64,000 nucleotides of DNA from Exobasidium rhododendri. Taxonomy: Eukaryota; Basidiomycota; Exobasidiomycetes; Exobasidiales; Exobasidiaceae. Shown one piece after another: positions 52,511 through 61,290 of the stretch (positions are counted from its first letter, which is position 1; every line of letters begins with the position of its first letter). The notes under the pieces are model-generated. The model did no database searches, was not told where the DNA came from, and saw only the letters and a program-made list of their open reading frames with translations. The translations under genes were made by a program, and so were the position numbers. The stretch spans positions 1,240,001 to 1,304,000 of the forward strand of contig CP110630.1 of the NCBI GenBank assembly GCA_026210745.1. The letters are read 5' to 3'.

Positions 52511-53665
52511 ATGCCACTCTCCTCCGCAATGCTGAATTCCAGCAGCGTGAAGAGATCGTTCTCGGCGTCGATATACCATACTGCTACGATGCGCATGTCT
52601 TTCCCAGCGAAAGGTGATCTTGCCAAGTGTTGCACAAGATTCGCTTCCACATCGACCCGTACGCCTACGCCTTCCTCGGCTTCGTTGGCCACACCGGCCA
52701 GTGAGGTAGCTGCAATGCTAGAGAAGGTCGATCGCCCTTCCACTCTAGCATCTCAATTCTATCCCGCCCCTCTTCGCCCTCACTTCCTTGCCATTCGTGG
52801 ATTTAATGCAGAAGTAGCTCGAGTAGCTGACAGTGTGGACAATGAGCTGATGGCAAGGATTAGGATCGCCTGGTGGAGAGATGCGATACAGAGTACATAT
52901 AATGGCAAGACACCTAGAAACCCAACGATGCTTGCAGTTGCTGATGCTATCCATGATCCTTATATACAATCTCACGGTGGATTGGTAGAAGATCATTTCA
53001 TCAGCATATGCGACGCAAGGGAAAAGGATTTGTCAGCTTCTGCAGCTCCTCCTACCTTAGATGAAGTGGAAAGTTATGCAGAAAAGACTTCCTCTCGACT
53101 GTTCTATCTTTCTCTCAATTTGCTTGGAGTATCCTCGCCAGCTGTTGACGAAGCCTTCAGTCACCTGGGAAAAGCAAGAGGACTTTCAATAATGTTGAGC
53201 TCCATGCCTTTTCACGCCGGTGTCGTCTGGTCTACTGAACCACCGCCAAAGGAACCCAAAGAAGGTGAAGCCGCTGCAAAGAAACCACGAGGTTCAATAA
53301 GACCTCGGCAAAAGCGCCTCGTACTCCCTGCTGAGTATCTTTATAATCACTCGGTCGTGGAAGAAGAGGTATATCGAAAGGGAGCAGCGGCGAAAGGACT
53401 GAAAGATGCCGTCTTCGATACGGCTACCAGGGCTAATGACTACATCATCTCTGCTCGGAAGATACTGAAAGATGAATTTAAAGGTGGAAATCCATCGTAT
53501 CTTCGAGGTCCATTGGTGGAAGCTGTCAACGCTCGTACATTCTTGGAAGAGCTGCAAAGGGTAGATTTTGATATTTTCGATCCTAGATTACAAGCGGTCG
53601 CCAGCGGTAGGACTTGGAGACTTCCCTGGAATATGTGGAAGGTAGGGCTTCGGGGCAGTCTGTAG
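52511..53665 (+). CDS. Mitochondrial complex I assembly factor, NDUFAF6-like (phytoene/squalene synthase fold)
   Basis: Predicted 384 aa, one exon, from the ATG at 52511; 52529 (MLNSSSVKRSFSASIYHT) is an alternative. The N-terminus is Ser/Arg-rich without acidic residues, fitting mitochondrial import. The squalene/phytoene synthase-like domain starts with FLAIRGFNAEVARVADSVDN and RIAWWRDAIQ, and later SYAEKTSSRLFYLSLNLLG and HLGKARGLSIMLSSMP. The catalytic DxxxD motifs of true synthases are not intact, which fits NDUFAF6/C8orf38-type assembly factors. In animals this protein is needed to build the complex I Q-module arm. A Lys/Pro-rich insertion sits at about residue 245. Confidence 0.83.
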   Translation: MPLSSAMLNSSSVKRSFSASIYHTATMRMSFPAKGDLAKCCTRFASTSTRTPTPSSASLATPASEVAAMLEKVDRPSTLASQFYPAPLRPHFLAIRGFNAEVARVADSVDNELMARIRIAWWRDAIQSTYNGKTPRNPTMLAVADAIHDPYIQSHGGLVEDHFISICDAREKDLSASAAPPTLDEVESYAEKTSSRLFYLSLNLLGVSSPAVDEAFSHLGKARGLSIMLSSMPFHAGVVWSTEPPPKEPKEGEAAAKKPRGSIRPRQKRLVLPAEYLYNHSVVEEEVYRKGAAAKGLKDAVFDTATRANDYIISARKILKDEFKGGNPSYLRGPLVEAVNARTFLEELQRVDFDIFDPRLQAVASGRTWRLPWNMWKVGLRGSL

Positions 53666-54157
53666 AGAGAGTGGCAAGTCCTTTGACTTGATCTCTTCAC
53701 TGTGTATCTGTTGTGTCTTCATTGTCTTCATTACTTGTACATTACAGCATAGCTAATAGAAATGACCGTCTTCTTAGCAAGTCGTTTCACCTCGCGATGG
53801 TACCTTTTAGCGTTTTGAGGGAAGTAAAGGACTGTACCGAACTCCGGCAGTGCTACCTGCTACAAGCTCTATTGTATCGCCCACCACGCTCTTGCACCTT
53901 TAATTTCAATGGTGCACGCCGGACAGCTTGGACAGATGATCGAAGAGTCCTTGCTGATGTCTGCTGATGTCTATCTCGCCGTACCTCTAACCACGCCTGG
54001 GCATCCGTAACCCTACTTCCGGTACTGCACTGAAGCGCGCAGCTCCACTTAAATTTTTACGTCCATCGAAGATGTAAAATACACCTCGAAAGTAGTTCTG
54101 AGTTGTTCTCCTCGCTCCACCTTGCCTCCCGGATACTGACTGGAAGTCACCTTTGTC
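53666..54157. other. Intergenic region between NDUFAF6-like and WBP4-like genes
   Basis: 492 bp holding the 3' end of the first gene and the promoter of the second. No coding or RNA feature is supportable. Confidence 0.5.
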
Positions 54158-55241
54158 ATGTCTGAATTTTGGGTCTCTCGAAAGAAGTGGACTTGCAAAT
54201 ACTGTGACATCACTATCAACGATGATGTGCCCTCCCGACAGCAACATGAGAACGGATTACGACACAAGGGCAACGTAGAGAGAAGCTTGAGACAGGCATA
54301 CAAGAAGAGCGAAAGGGATCGAAAAGACGTGAAAGATGCGAAGCGAGAGATGGAGAAGATCGAAAAGGTGAGTAGATGAATCGCTTAAAGGGAGGGCCGA
54401 CTCTCACCCCTCGAGACATGGCAGACAACACTGACGCCTGATACTTCATTTCTACTGCAAAAAGCTGGCTCAACAGAGTTATGCTAAGGACCTCTTAGGT
54501 GCATCATCGTTGACCTCTGCAGCTAGTCCCAGTACGAGCAAGGCAAAAGAAGCGCCACCAACAACGAATGATGATGCAAAGTCAAGTAAAGCACCGACAG
54601 CTTGGAAGCCAACCAATCGATTGGCAGCCTATGGATCTGCTCTTCCTTTTCACGATCCAAGCGCTAATGCTGAAGAAGAAGGAGAAGGGAAACTAAAAGA
54701 GTTGCACGAGCAAGAGGAGCTTAGACGTAGCGAAGGTACAGCCGGCGAATGGCAGACAGTGACACCCGTAACTGTCGTCAGTAGTGAGAATCTAGTATCA
54801 GCAGGAGCATCCTCAGATCTGATAGCAGCCAAGGCATACACGATTCGGGAGAAGCAAGGCCACTATAGAAGTGACGATGACGACGACGACAGAAGGGCAG
54901 AGATAAAAGTCAAGAAGAGAGTGAAAGTTCGCAGTGAGGCGGAGAAGCTCAGGCGAGTCGAAGAGGAGAGTAGAAGTCTGATGCCAAGTTGGAAGCCAAT
55001 GAGACTGGACAATGGAATAAGTGCAAAGGAGGAAGACGTGCAACTCGTACCGGTCGAGGAGAGATGGGAAAGGCAAGATGTAGACCTAACGGAGGAAGAT
55101 GCTAAGCTCAAGGAAGAATTTCCGCCGCCAGTCCCACTAGCGATAAGACAGGATACTGATGCAAGCTGCGCCACCCCCACATTCAAGAAGCGGAAGTCTG
55201 GGGCAGGAGCTGGCGCAAAGCGAGTGCGAGCCGTCATTTAA
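54158..55241 (+). CDS. U1-type zinc finger splicing protein, WBP4/FBP21-like
   Basis: Predicted 328 aa in two exons (54158-54367, 54465-55241), intron phase 0. The N-terminal matrin/U1C-type C2H2 finger is clear: WTCKYCDITINDD, then QQHENGLRHKGNVER at residues 11-42, followed by a charged helix. The rest is disordered and charged, with a C-terminal FKKRK motif as in WBP4. WBP4 is an early spliceosome (A/B complex) factor. The WW domains present in animal WBP4 are absent, leaving only Trp-containing fragments. Assignment rests on the finger and the tail motif, so a related U1-type finger protein is possible. Confidence 0.75.
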
Positions 55242-55339
55242 ATGCAGCGGAGGTATACTTTCAGCAATAGTATTACAACAAGACCTCGATGAAAAGGAGA
55301 CGTGTTAACAAGAAGACCTCGATGAAAGGGGGGATGTCT

Positions 55340-57267
55340 CTACAAGAAGTGGTGCAAGGAATAGAGGAGCACCTTTCCTCTGCTGTTTCCGATTGCCACA
55401 TATTCGGAACTGTTTGTAAAGTCGACGGAGGTTACTCGACCTAGGGGCGTCCCTGCCGTTGGCCAGTTTTCGAAGACGGTCATGCTCGGAGTATGGACCT
55501 ACAATGAAAGAGGGGGGAGGGGGGTACAATTGGTGATCAGTTGAGAGACCGCGCAGGAAAGACAAAGAAAACACAACTCACAAATTTCAACATGTCCTTC
55601 TTCTTGTCGCTGCCGATTGCCAAAATTTCACCGGTGTGATTGTACTGTAATATGCTGCTGGTCATAGTGACATTCTTAATTGATTTAAGGCATCTCATCG
55701 TGGAGATGCTCTTTGATTCCACATTCAATTCTTGTCCATCGTACACATTGACGATGCCATTCTCGCTACCAATAGCCCAAGAGTCGCTGCGTGGGCTTCC
55801 CTTGATTCCTTTGGGATCGAAGAGACCTGCGTCGCTCTTTTGCACTTCACACTTCATATTTCTCACGTCCCAAGAATGAACCGTTCCACGGGTACTTAGG
55901 GAGACGAGAGAGTTGCTGCGACTTGGATCCCACGTTAGACCGGCCAAAGGTGCATTCATATGTAGCGAACCTATCAGACTTCCCCCGCCGGAGCCACCAA
56001 CACTGCCCCATTCCAGTAGATGGATGGCACCTCTGCGACCTCCGATAGCGAGTAAGCTTCGATTCTGTTCCATTCCAGACTTTTGAAAGCATACCGTTGA
56101 CAAGTCTTTCTCTTCTGCTCCTTGTGCGCTTGATCCGAATCCTCTCCAAGGTGTTGATTTGACCGTCTTGCCGGATTCAAGGTCATGAGAGTAGAAAAAA
56201 GGCCGTGGACCACTGAGCAGTATCGAAGATCCAGAAGGATGGAACAGAGCGGATTGCAATGGAAGATCCGGAATGTGAAGAGTCTCCAACAGTGGGTTTG
56301 TATTTCCATCCACTTGAAAGAGCCGAAGTCGTCGATCTTTCGTAGTCGTCATCAAAACGTGAGCCCTTGTAGTAGGGTGAAAGCTAAGCGATTCAATGGC
56401 TGAGAATGTTGCTCTGCCTTGTGCCTCGTTGGCATTGCGAAGCCTTTCCACCTCGAATCGATCTTTTGGCAACCTCTCTTTGTTCTGCTTCCCTCGCTTG
56501 GTCACCCTATTCACCAGGCCTATATCCCTACTGAGTAGATCTGAAAGCGCTTCTCGCCCGCTGTCAGTTGACGTCGTCTCGCCATTCGATGTTCTTTCCG
56601 GCTTTCGCAACGACAAGGAGGCCCACTCTGGTCGAGGATGGAATTTCTCAAAGACTTTACGTAGTCGCACTTCGTACTCAGCGCCAGTGATCTGCATTTC
56701 CCCCTCTGCCTCTCGCAGCTTTCTCAACTTCTTTGTTCCAACTTTAGTTCCGTTGGCTCCTTTAGCATCTGATCCAGCCAATGAGATCTTCAAATTAGAG
56801 CTGCCTGAATCCGTCCAGACTGGCCGTCTTCGCTCTGACATGTACGCTGCTGTAGTATCGCTCGATGCGACACCATCTTCTGGTTCTGAGCTACTCTCCA
56901 CACTGAGTGAATCACTATCTAATTCGCTCCCCTCCTCTTCTTCACCATTCTCCTCCTCCCTACTTTCATGATCATCAGCGCCTGTGTCCATCATAAAGAG
57001 CTGAGTGTAATATAGTGTCAGGCTGGACATTCGTCATCTCTCATACTTGACCCTTAAGTTACTCACCTGATCATCGTCCAAATGCTGTTCCGTGTTCACT
57101 CTTGCGTTTGACGATCCCTCGTCACGATCTTCGTCCGAGAGTATGTCCTCGAAGTCTGATACTTTGCGACTCCTTTTAGTCCCAAATAGGGAAGCAGTGA
57201 GGGCCTCCTCTTCCTTCCGCTCCTGATTCAGGTCATGTCCCGACCTTCTCCGCTTTGTTGCAGCCAT
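55340..57267 (-). CDS. UTP18: U3 snoRNP protein UTP18 (WD40)
   Basis: Predicted 592 aa in three exons (57067-57267, 55582-57000, 55340-55498). The N-terminal 110 residues are acidic and basic low complexity (MAATKRRRSGHDL...). A region with RLRKVFEKFHPRPEWASL matches the Utp18 pre-propeller helix. The propeller begins IESLSFHPTTRAHVLMTTTKDRRLRLF and includes WDVRNMKCE; exon 3 adds TVFENWPTAGTPLGRVTSVDF and ends VAIGNSRGKVLLYSLHHF. Utp18 is in the UTP-B complex of the SSU processome and recruits Mtr4 through an arch-interaction motif; I did not confirm that motif. It is divergent from NOB1, with starts 207 bp apart. Confidence 0.92.
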
Positions 57268-57474
57268 TATCGTGACGCTGCAAGGTGTGATATGCAGCCA
57301 GTTCGAGAAAGGAAGTTGCTGCCTAAAACACAAGTTGAAGCTGCAAAATCGAAATTTCCACAAGTCACGCGCCGCCCACTTTTTTGCTTGCTACCGGTAC
57401 ACCCAAAAACTCGACAGCCTTAATTTTTTGCTCTTCTAAAGGACTCTTCTCAGATACGACCTCTTTCACTCATC
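57268..57474. promoter_or_regulatory. Shared 207-bp promoter of UTP18 and NOB1
   Basis: Two 40S-biogenesis genes diverge from this interval. GAAATTTCC at 57351-57359 and a T-rich stretch at 57424-57430 are A/T motifs of the kind seen near such genes. CACGTG is absent, although CACGCG occurs at 57367-57372. Confidence 0.45.
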
Positions 57475-59061
57475 ATGGCGGAATCATCAGTAGCAACAAC
57501 GAGTGAGACCCGGATTGAGTCGTTGATACTAGATGCAGGTCCGCTGGTCACGCAGTCGCCGCTAGGAGGTCTTGCAAAACAGTACTATATTCCGCCTAGT
57601 GTGGTTGCCGAATTGAAAGACAAGCGAGCTAGAGATCATTTGGAGTGGCTACGAAGCGAAGCAGGTGGATGTCAAATAGAGATTCGTGAGCCAGGTCCGG
57701 AAGCAATGGTGGCAGTGATTGCATTTGCAAAGCAGACTGGTGATTACAGTGTTCTGTCAAGGCCAGATTTGAGTGTCTTGGCCCTTACCTATGCGATTGA
57801 AGTGCAAAAGCATGGTATGTGGCGGATACGAGATCAGGTTGGGGGAAAGACTGGGCAGCAAAAGAACACGATCGCTCAGCAGGCAACATACAACGAAGAG
57901 AATCCGGGTGCAAAGAAGCCAAGGCAGCCAAAGCAGTCTAGAGAAGCGAAAAGCGTAGCTGTAAGGGACGTTGTTTCACCTGTGATGGTCGAAGAGAGCA
58001 AAGTAGAGATTGCACCTGCCACCACAGCCGAGGACATGGCTCCACACATCCCAGACGGAGATCTACATGAACTCAATGAAGAAGCGAAAAGACTTAGCCT
58101 GACGCAGGCTTCCAATCTCAATCGACAGCTCGACGATATTCCAATCAAGCGTGTAGATTTACAAAATGAAGAAGGAGCCCTCTCAGACGACGAAGATGAC
58201 GAGGAGACAGGTGGAGAGTGGATCACCCCTCAAAACATCACGAAACATAAGAACAGAGCGTTGGGCCTTGTGACAGACGAAGACATGCCACTCTCCTCCA
58301 TCCCTACGCCAAAGTCGTACGGTCAGCAACGTACGGCGATTGTCGAAGCCGATGATGGCTGGTCTACCGTCGTGACAAGGAAGAGTGGGCCAAGCAACGA
58401 GACGAGACAGAGCACGAGCAATAAGAAGGCGGAAAATGCTAAGCAAGGCAAGATGACAGTCGCATGTATGACGGGAGATTATGCTGTTCAGAATGTCTTG
58501 CTTCAGATGGGGTTGAGCTTGGTGGGGATTCAAGGACAAAAGATCAAGCAAGTCAAGAGCTGGGTCTTGCGATGTCACGCTTGCTTTAAGATTTGCAAGG
58601 ACTCGGAGAAAAAGTTCTGCCCTCAGTGCGGTAATCCGACCTTGCTTCGGACTTCGGTGACCAGTACTGCACCGGACTCATCCTCGAAAGGTGGCGGACT
58701 GAAGGTACATCTCAAGAAGAATTACCAATACAACCTGCGAGGAACGATCTATTCCTTGCCACTGCCGAAGCAAGGCAGAGCTGGTGGAGCAGCAAAGTCT
58801 GTCCCCATTCTACGAGAAGATCAAGCTGAATGGCAAAAGGCAGTCAAGGCCGAGTCGATCAAACGAAGCAAGGAAGAGAGGTCACTACAAAAGGCGCTGG
58901 AAAGAGGAACAGACAGTTTAAGTGCTCGATATGAAGAAGCTGACGAGCTGAGTGCACTCTTGGCGGGGGGGAATGTCAAGAACAGGACCATCTCGACTGG
59001 CCTTCCTCCCATGGGTATGGGACGCAAGAATCCAAACGACCGAAGGCGACGCAAAGTCTGA
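57475..59061 (+). CDS. NOB1: 20S pre-rRNA D-site endonuclease NOB1
   Basis: Predicted 528 aa, one exon. The N-terminal PIN domain contains SLILDAGPLV with the catalytic Asp20, EWLRSEAG and the second acidic site TGDYSVLSRPDLSVLALTYA. A disordered charged middle (about 145-320) is followed by the NOB1 domain TVACMTGDYAVQNVLLQMGL and a zinc ribbon at about 365-385 (LRCHACFKIC ... FCPQCG). The C-terminus contains YSLPLPKQGRAGG and ends DRRRRKV. NOB1 cleaves 20S pre-rRNA to 18S in the cytoplasm during 40S maturation. The order matches the family. Confidence 0.96.
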   Translation: MAESSVATTSETRIESLILDAGPLVTQSPLGGLAKQYYIPPSVVAELKDKRARDHLEWLRSEAGGCQIEIREPGPEAMVAVIAFAKQTGDYSVLSRPDLSVLALTYAIEVQKHGMWRIRDQVGGKTGQQKNTIAQQATYNEENPGAKKPRQPKQSREAKSVAVRDVVSPVMVEESKVEIAPATTAEDMAPHIPDGDLHELNEEAKRLSLTQASNLNRQLDDIPIKRVDLQNEEGALSDDEDDEETGGEWITPQNITKHKNRALGLVTDEDMPLSSIPTPKSYGQQRTAIVEADDGWSTVVTRKSGPSNETRQSTSNKKAENAKQGKMTVACMTGDYAVQNVLLQMGLSLVGIQGQKIKQVKSWVLRCHACFKICKDSEKKFCPQCGNPTLLRTSVTSTAPDSSSKGGGLKVHLKKNYQYNLRGTIYSLPLPKQGRAGGAAKSVPILREDQAEWQKAVKAESIKRSKEERSLQKALERGTDSLSARYEEADELSALLAGGNVKNRTISTGLPPMGMGRKNPNDRRRRKV

Positions 59062-59197
59062 GAGAGCGAACCACGAGGGACTTCTCACAACGGTGTAGCG
59101 CACTAGAATGTGACACGCCTTTATTTCTGTGTGATCGAAATCGTATTGATACAAATGAAGCAGGCGATGAGAGGGGAGGAAGCGGAGAGATCGGAGA

Positions 59198-60493
59198 CTA
59201 AGGGTACACTTGCTTGGCGAGCCAGGAGAGACCTTGAAGACCACGGCGGGCATGCTCGTCTTCCAATTCCACTCCTTCTTCACTCAAGGAGGAATTGAAG
59301 ACTTCGTTGCTCCAGGGACCGTTGTAGCCAGCTCCAAGAGTGACAGCCTTGACAAACTCAACCACAGGCATGAAGCCACCTCTGCTTGTTTCACCCGCAA
59401 AGAGACGGTTCTCTCTACTCCAAATCATTCGAGCCGGTCTGGGTTCATCCTGATTGGGGGAGGGGGCTAACGGTTTCTGCAATCTTCTCGCATCGCCTAC
59501 TTGTAGAAAGAAGATTTTCTCTGCAGGAACTGTCTCGATGTCAAGAAAAGACTGTTGAAGAGCTTTGACAGTGTCTTGCTCTGGCTCCTGAATACCGGTC
59601 GAGCTACAGGGATCGGCATACTCCCTTCCTAGTGTGTTGAAGGAATCGAAGCAGATGCCCACGTTAGGGCGATCAACTCGTTGTACAATATCCCAAGCTT
59701 GAGACCACTTGTCGACGTGCGCTCCCCAGCTCAGTGCTTCGTATGCAATGCGTATTGGTCCATGGTCGGCACTGCTTGTGGCTAGTGAAGAAGAGGACGC
59801 CGAGGAGGGCGTGATGAAAGTCATTTGATCACGATATCGCACAGCTTCGTCGGCCAATTCTCGCAAGTCGTTTGCTATGAGGTCGTAGTCACTTGTAGTG
59901 GCTGGAGCGTGCTGATTGTTACTGCAGATGATCATCAAATCTGTTCCCAAAGCCCTCATTATGGGAAATCTAGATTGCACTCTCTGGAAAGCGGCATGTC
60001 GATCCTCTGATGAGACCCATCCTTCTACATCCCTCATCGGTTGCAATGTTAATACTTTCAGTCCCAGCGTGCTACAGAGACCAGCGACATACGAAGCGCA
60101 AAATAGCTCTTTCGCAGCTTGTGTTGGCGTGCAGGGTCCATGAGCGTTCCAGGCAGTCTCTTTTTCTTCCATCTTCCTTCTCTCCCCGTGTGCAAACGGG
60201 CTAGAAGAGGAGGAGGAGGAGGAGGAAGAGGAGGAGGAGGATGCTACCACGCTGGAATGACTAGGCCGGTCCTCCAGCAGTGTATGCAAGTGACTAGGAC
60301 TATCAGGTGGCGTTTGACATTTGTATATACCATGAAACTCTGCACTCGCACCGAAAGAGTCGAGATCGTCTTGGAAGATCTCCACTGCCTTGTACCCTGC
60401 TCGTGCGATCGCTCTCAATTTGGAAGGGAGAGTATGCCCGGCTGTGTGAGCACCGACGCTGTGGGTGAATGTAGAGAAGAGGGGAGGCGACAT
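59198..60493 (-). CDS. 3-dehydroshikimate dehydratase-like TIM-barrel enzyme
   Basis: Predicted 431 aa, one exon. The open frame starts at a TTG, but the first ATG is 60493 (MSPPLFSTFTHSVGAH). The sugar-phosphate-isomerase (xylose isomerase-like) TIM barrel shows KAVEIFQDDL, a metal-binding Glu in IAYEALSWG, and VGICFDSFNTLGRE and KIFFLQVGDARR, features of fungal 3-dehydroshikimate dehydratases, which turn dehydroshikimate into protocatechuate in quinate/shikimate catabolism. A Ser-rich insertion (about residues 90-115) includes a pure Ser run. A hydroxypyruvate-isomerase-type activity cannot be excluded. No quinate-cluster partner lies nearby. Confidence 0.7.
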   Translation of the reverse strand: MSPPLFSTFTHSVGAHTAGHTLPSKLRAIARAGYKAVEIFQDDLDSFGASAEFHGIYKCQTPPDSPSHLHTLLEDRPSHSSVVASSSSSSSSSSSSSSPFAHGERRKMEEKETAWNAHGPCTPTQAAKELFCASYVAGLCSTLGLKVLTLQPMRDVEGWVSSEDRHAAFQRVQSRFPIMRALGTDLMIICSNNQHAPATTSDYDLIANDLRELADEAVRYRDQMTFITPSSASSSSLATSSADHGPIRIAYEALSWGAHVDKWSQAWDIVQRVDRPNVGICFDSFNTLGREYADPCSSTGIQEPEQDTVKALQQSFLDIETVPAEKIFFLQVGDARRLQKPLAPSPNQDEPRPARMIWSRENRLFAGETSRGGFMPVVEFVKAVTLGAGYNGPWSNEVFNSSLSEEGVELEDEHARRGLQGLSWLAKQVYP

Positions 60494-61290
60494 GCTGAAC
60501 AGGAAACGTTGTGTGAGGGTGGGAGGAGGGGATGCCGAGGTGTGCTGGAGTGGAGTGATGGTGGATGAGCAGGAGAATGAGGCGAGCGAGAGGGAATGTT
60601 TTACTTTCCCTGTCAATGATCAAACAAGGATGACCATGCTACCTAAGGTCCAGGGTCACCTTTCGAAAAAGTCCTAAGTTGTAAATTTAGAGCGCGCGAC
60701 ATAATTAGAGTCTCCTCAAGGATTTCTGTATCTGGCGGCTAAACGTTTACAAGCGAGTCCTGATCACGAAGGGGGAGAAGCGTGCATCTCAGCAGTGTCG
60801 GGATAAGCATTCATCCGCTTCTTACAAGAAGCCTTTGATCCCCTTCTCGGTCCAGTGTGGGGGAATAGATGCAAAGTCACACCCAGCAAGCAGCTCTCTC
60901 CCTCAAGCTGTCCACCCGGCATTGCAGTGCGTGTGGTGTCAAGATAGGGTTTTCCACGCGTCTCCGTCTTGCCATGTTGTCTGTGGTCGTTCTCTCGTCC
61001 GTGGGTGTCGAAGGCACAGGAAACATAGTCCTGATTTTATTTATGGACGCATCTTGACAAGCACCACCGAGAAGCTGCACGAGTGATTGGTATGGTATTG
61101 CGAATTAGGAGGGAAATCTAAAGGGGAAAAAGTTACAGACGAGCCACAAGCCACTTTCGAAAACAAAAACAACGACAAAGCAAGGAAATGAAATATATGT
61201 ACACAACCACGCCCCGACCTTCCTTCTCTTTTTTATTTGGCTTTTTTCTTTGCTCTGGAGTGCTGCTTTAAAAGTGCCAGATCAACCTCT
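60494..61290. other. Intergenic region between the dehydratase-like gene and SRE1
   Basis: 797 bp with the dehydratase promoter and the SRE1 3' end. Open frames are short, overlapping and unconvincing. No RNA gene is seen. Confidence 0.5.
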
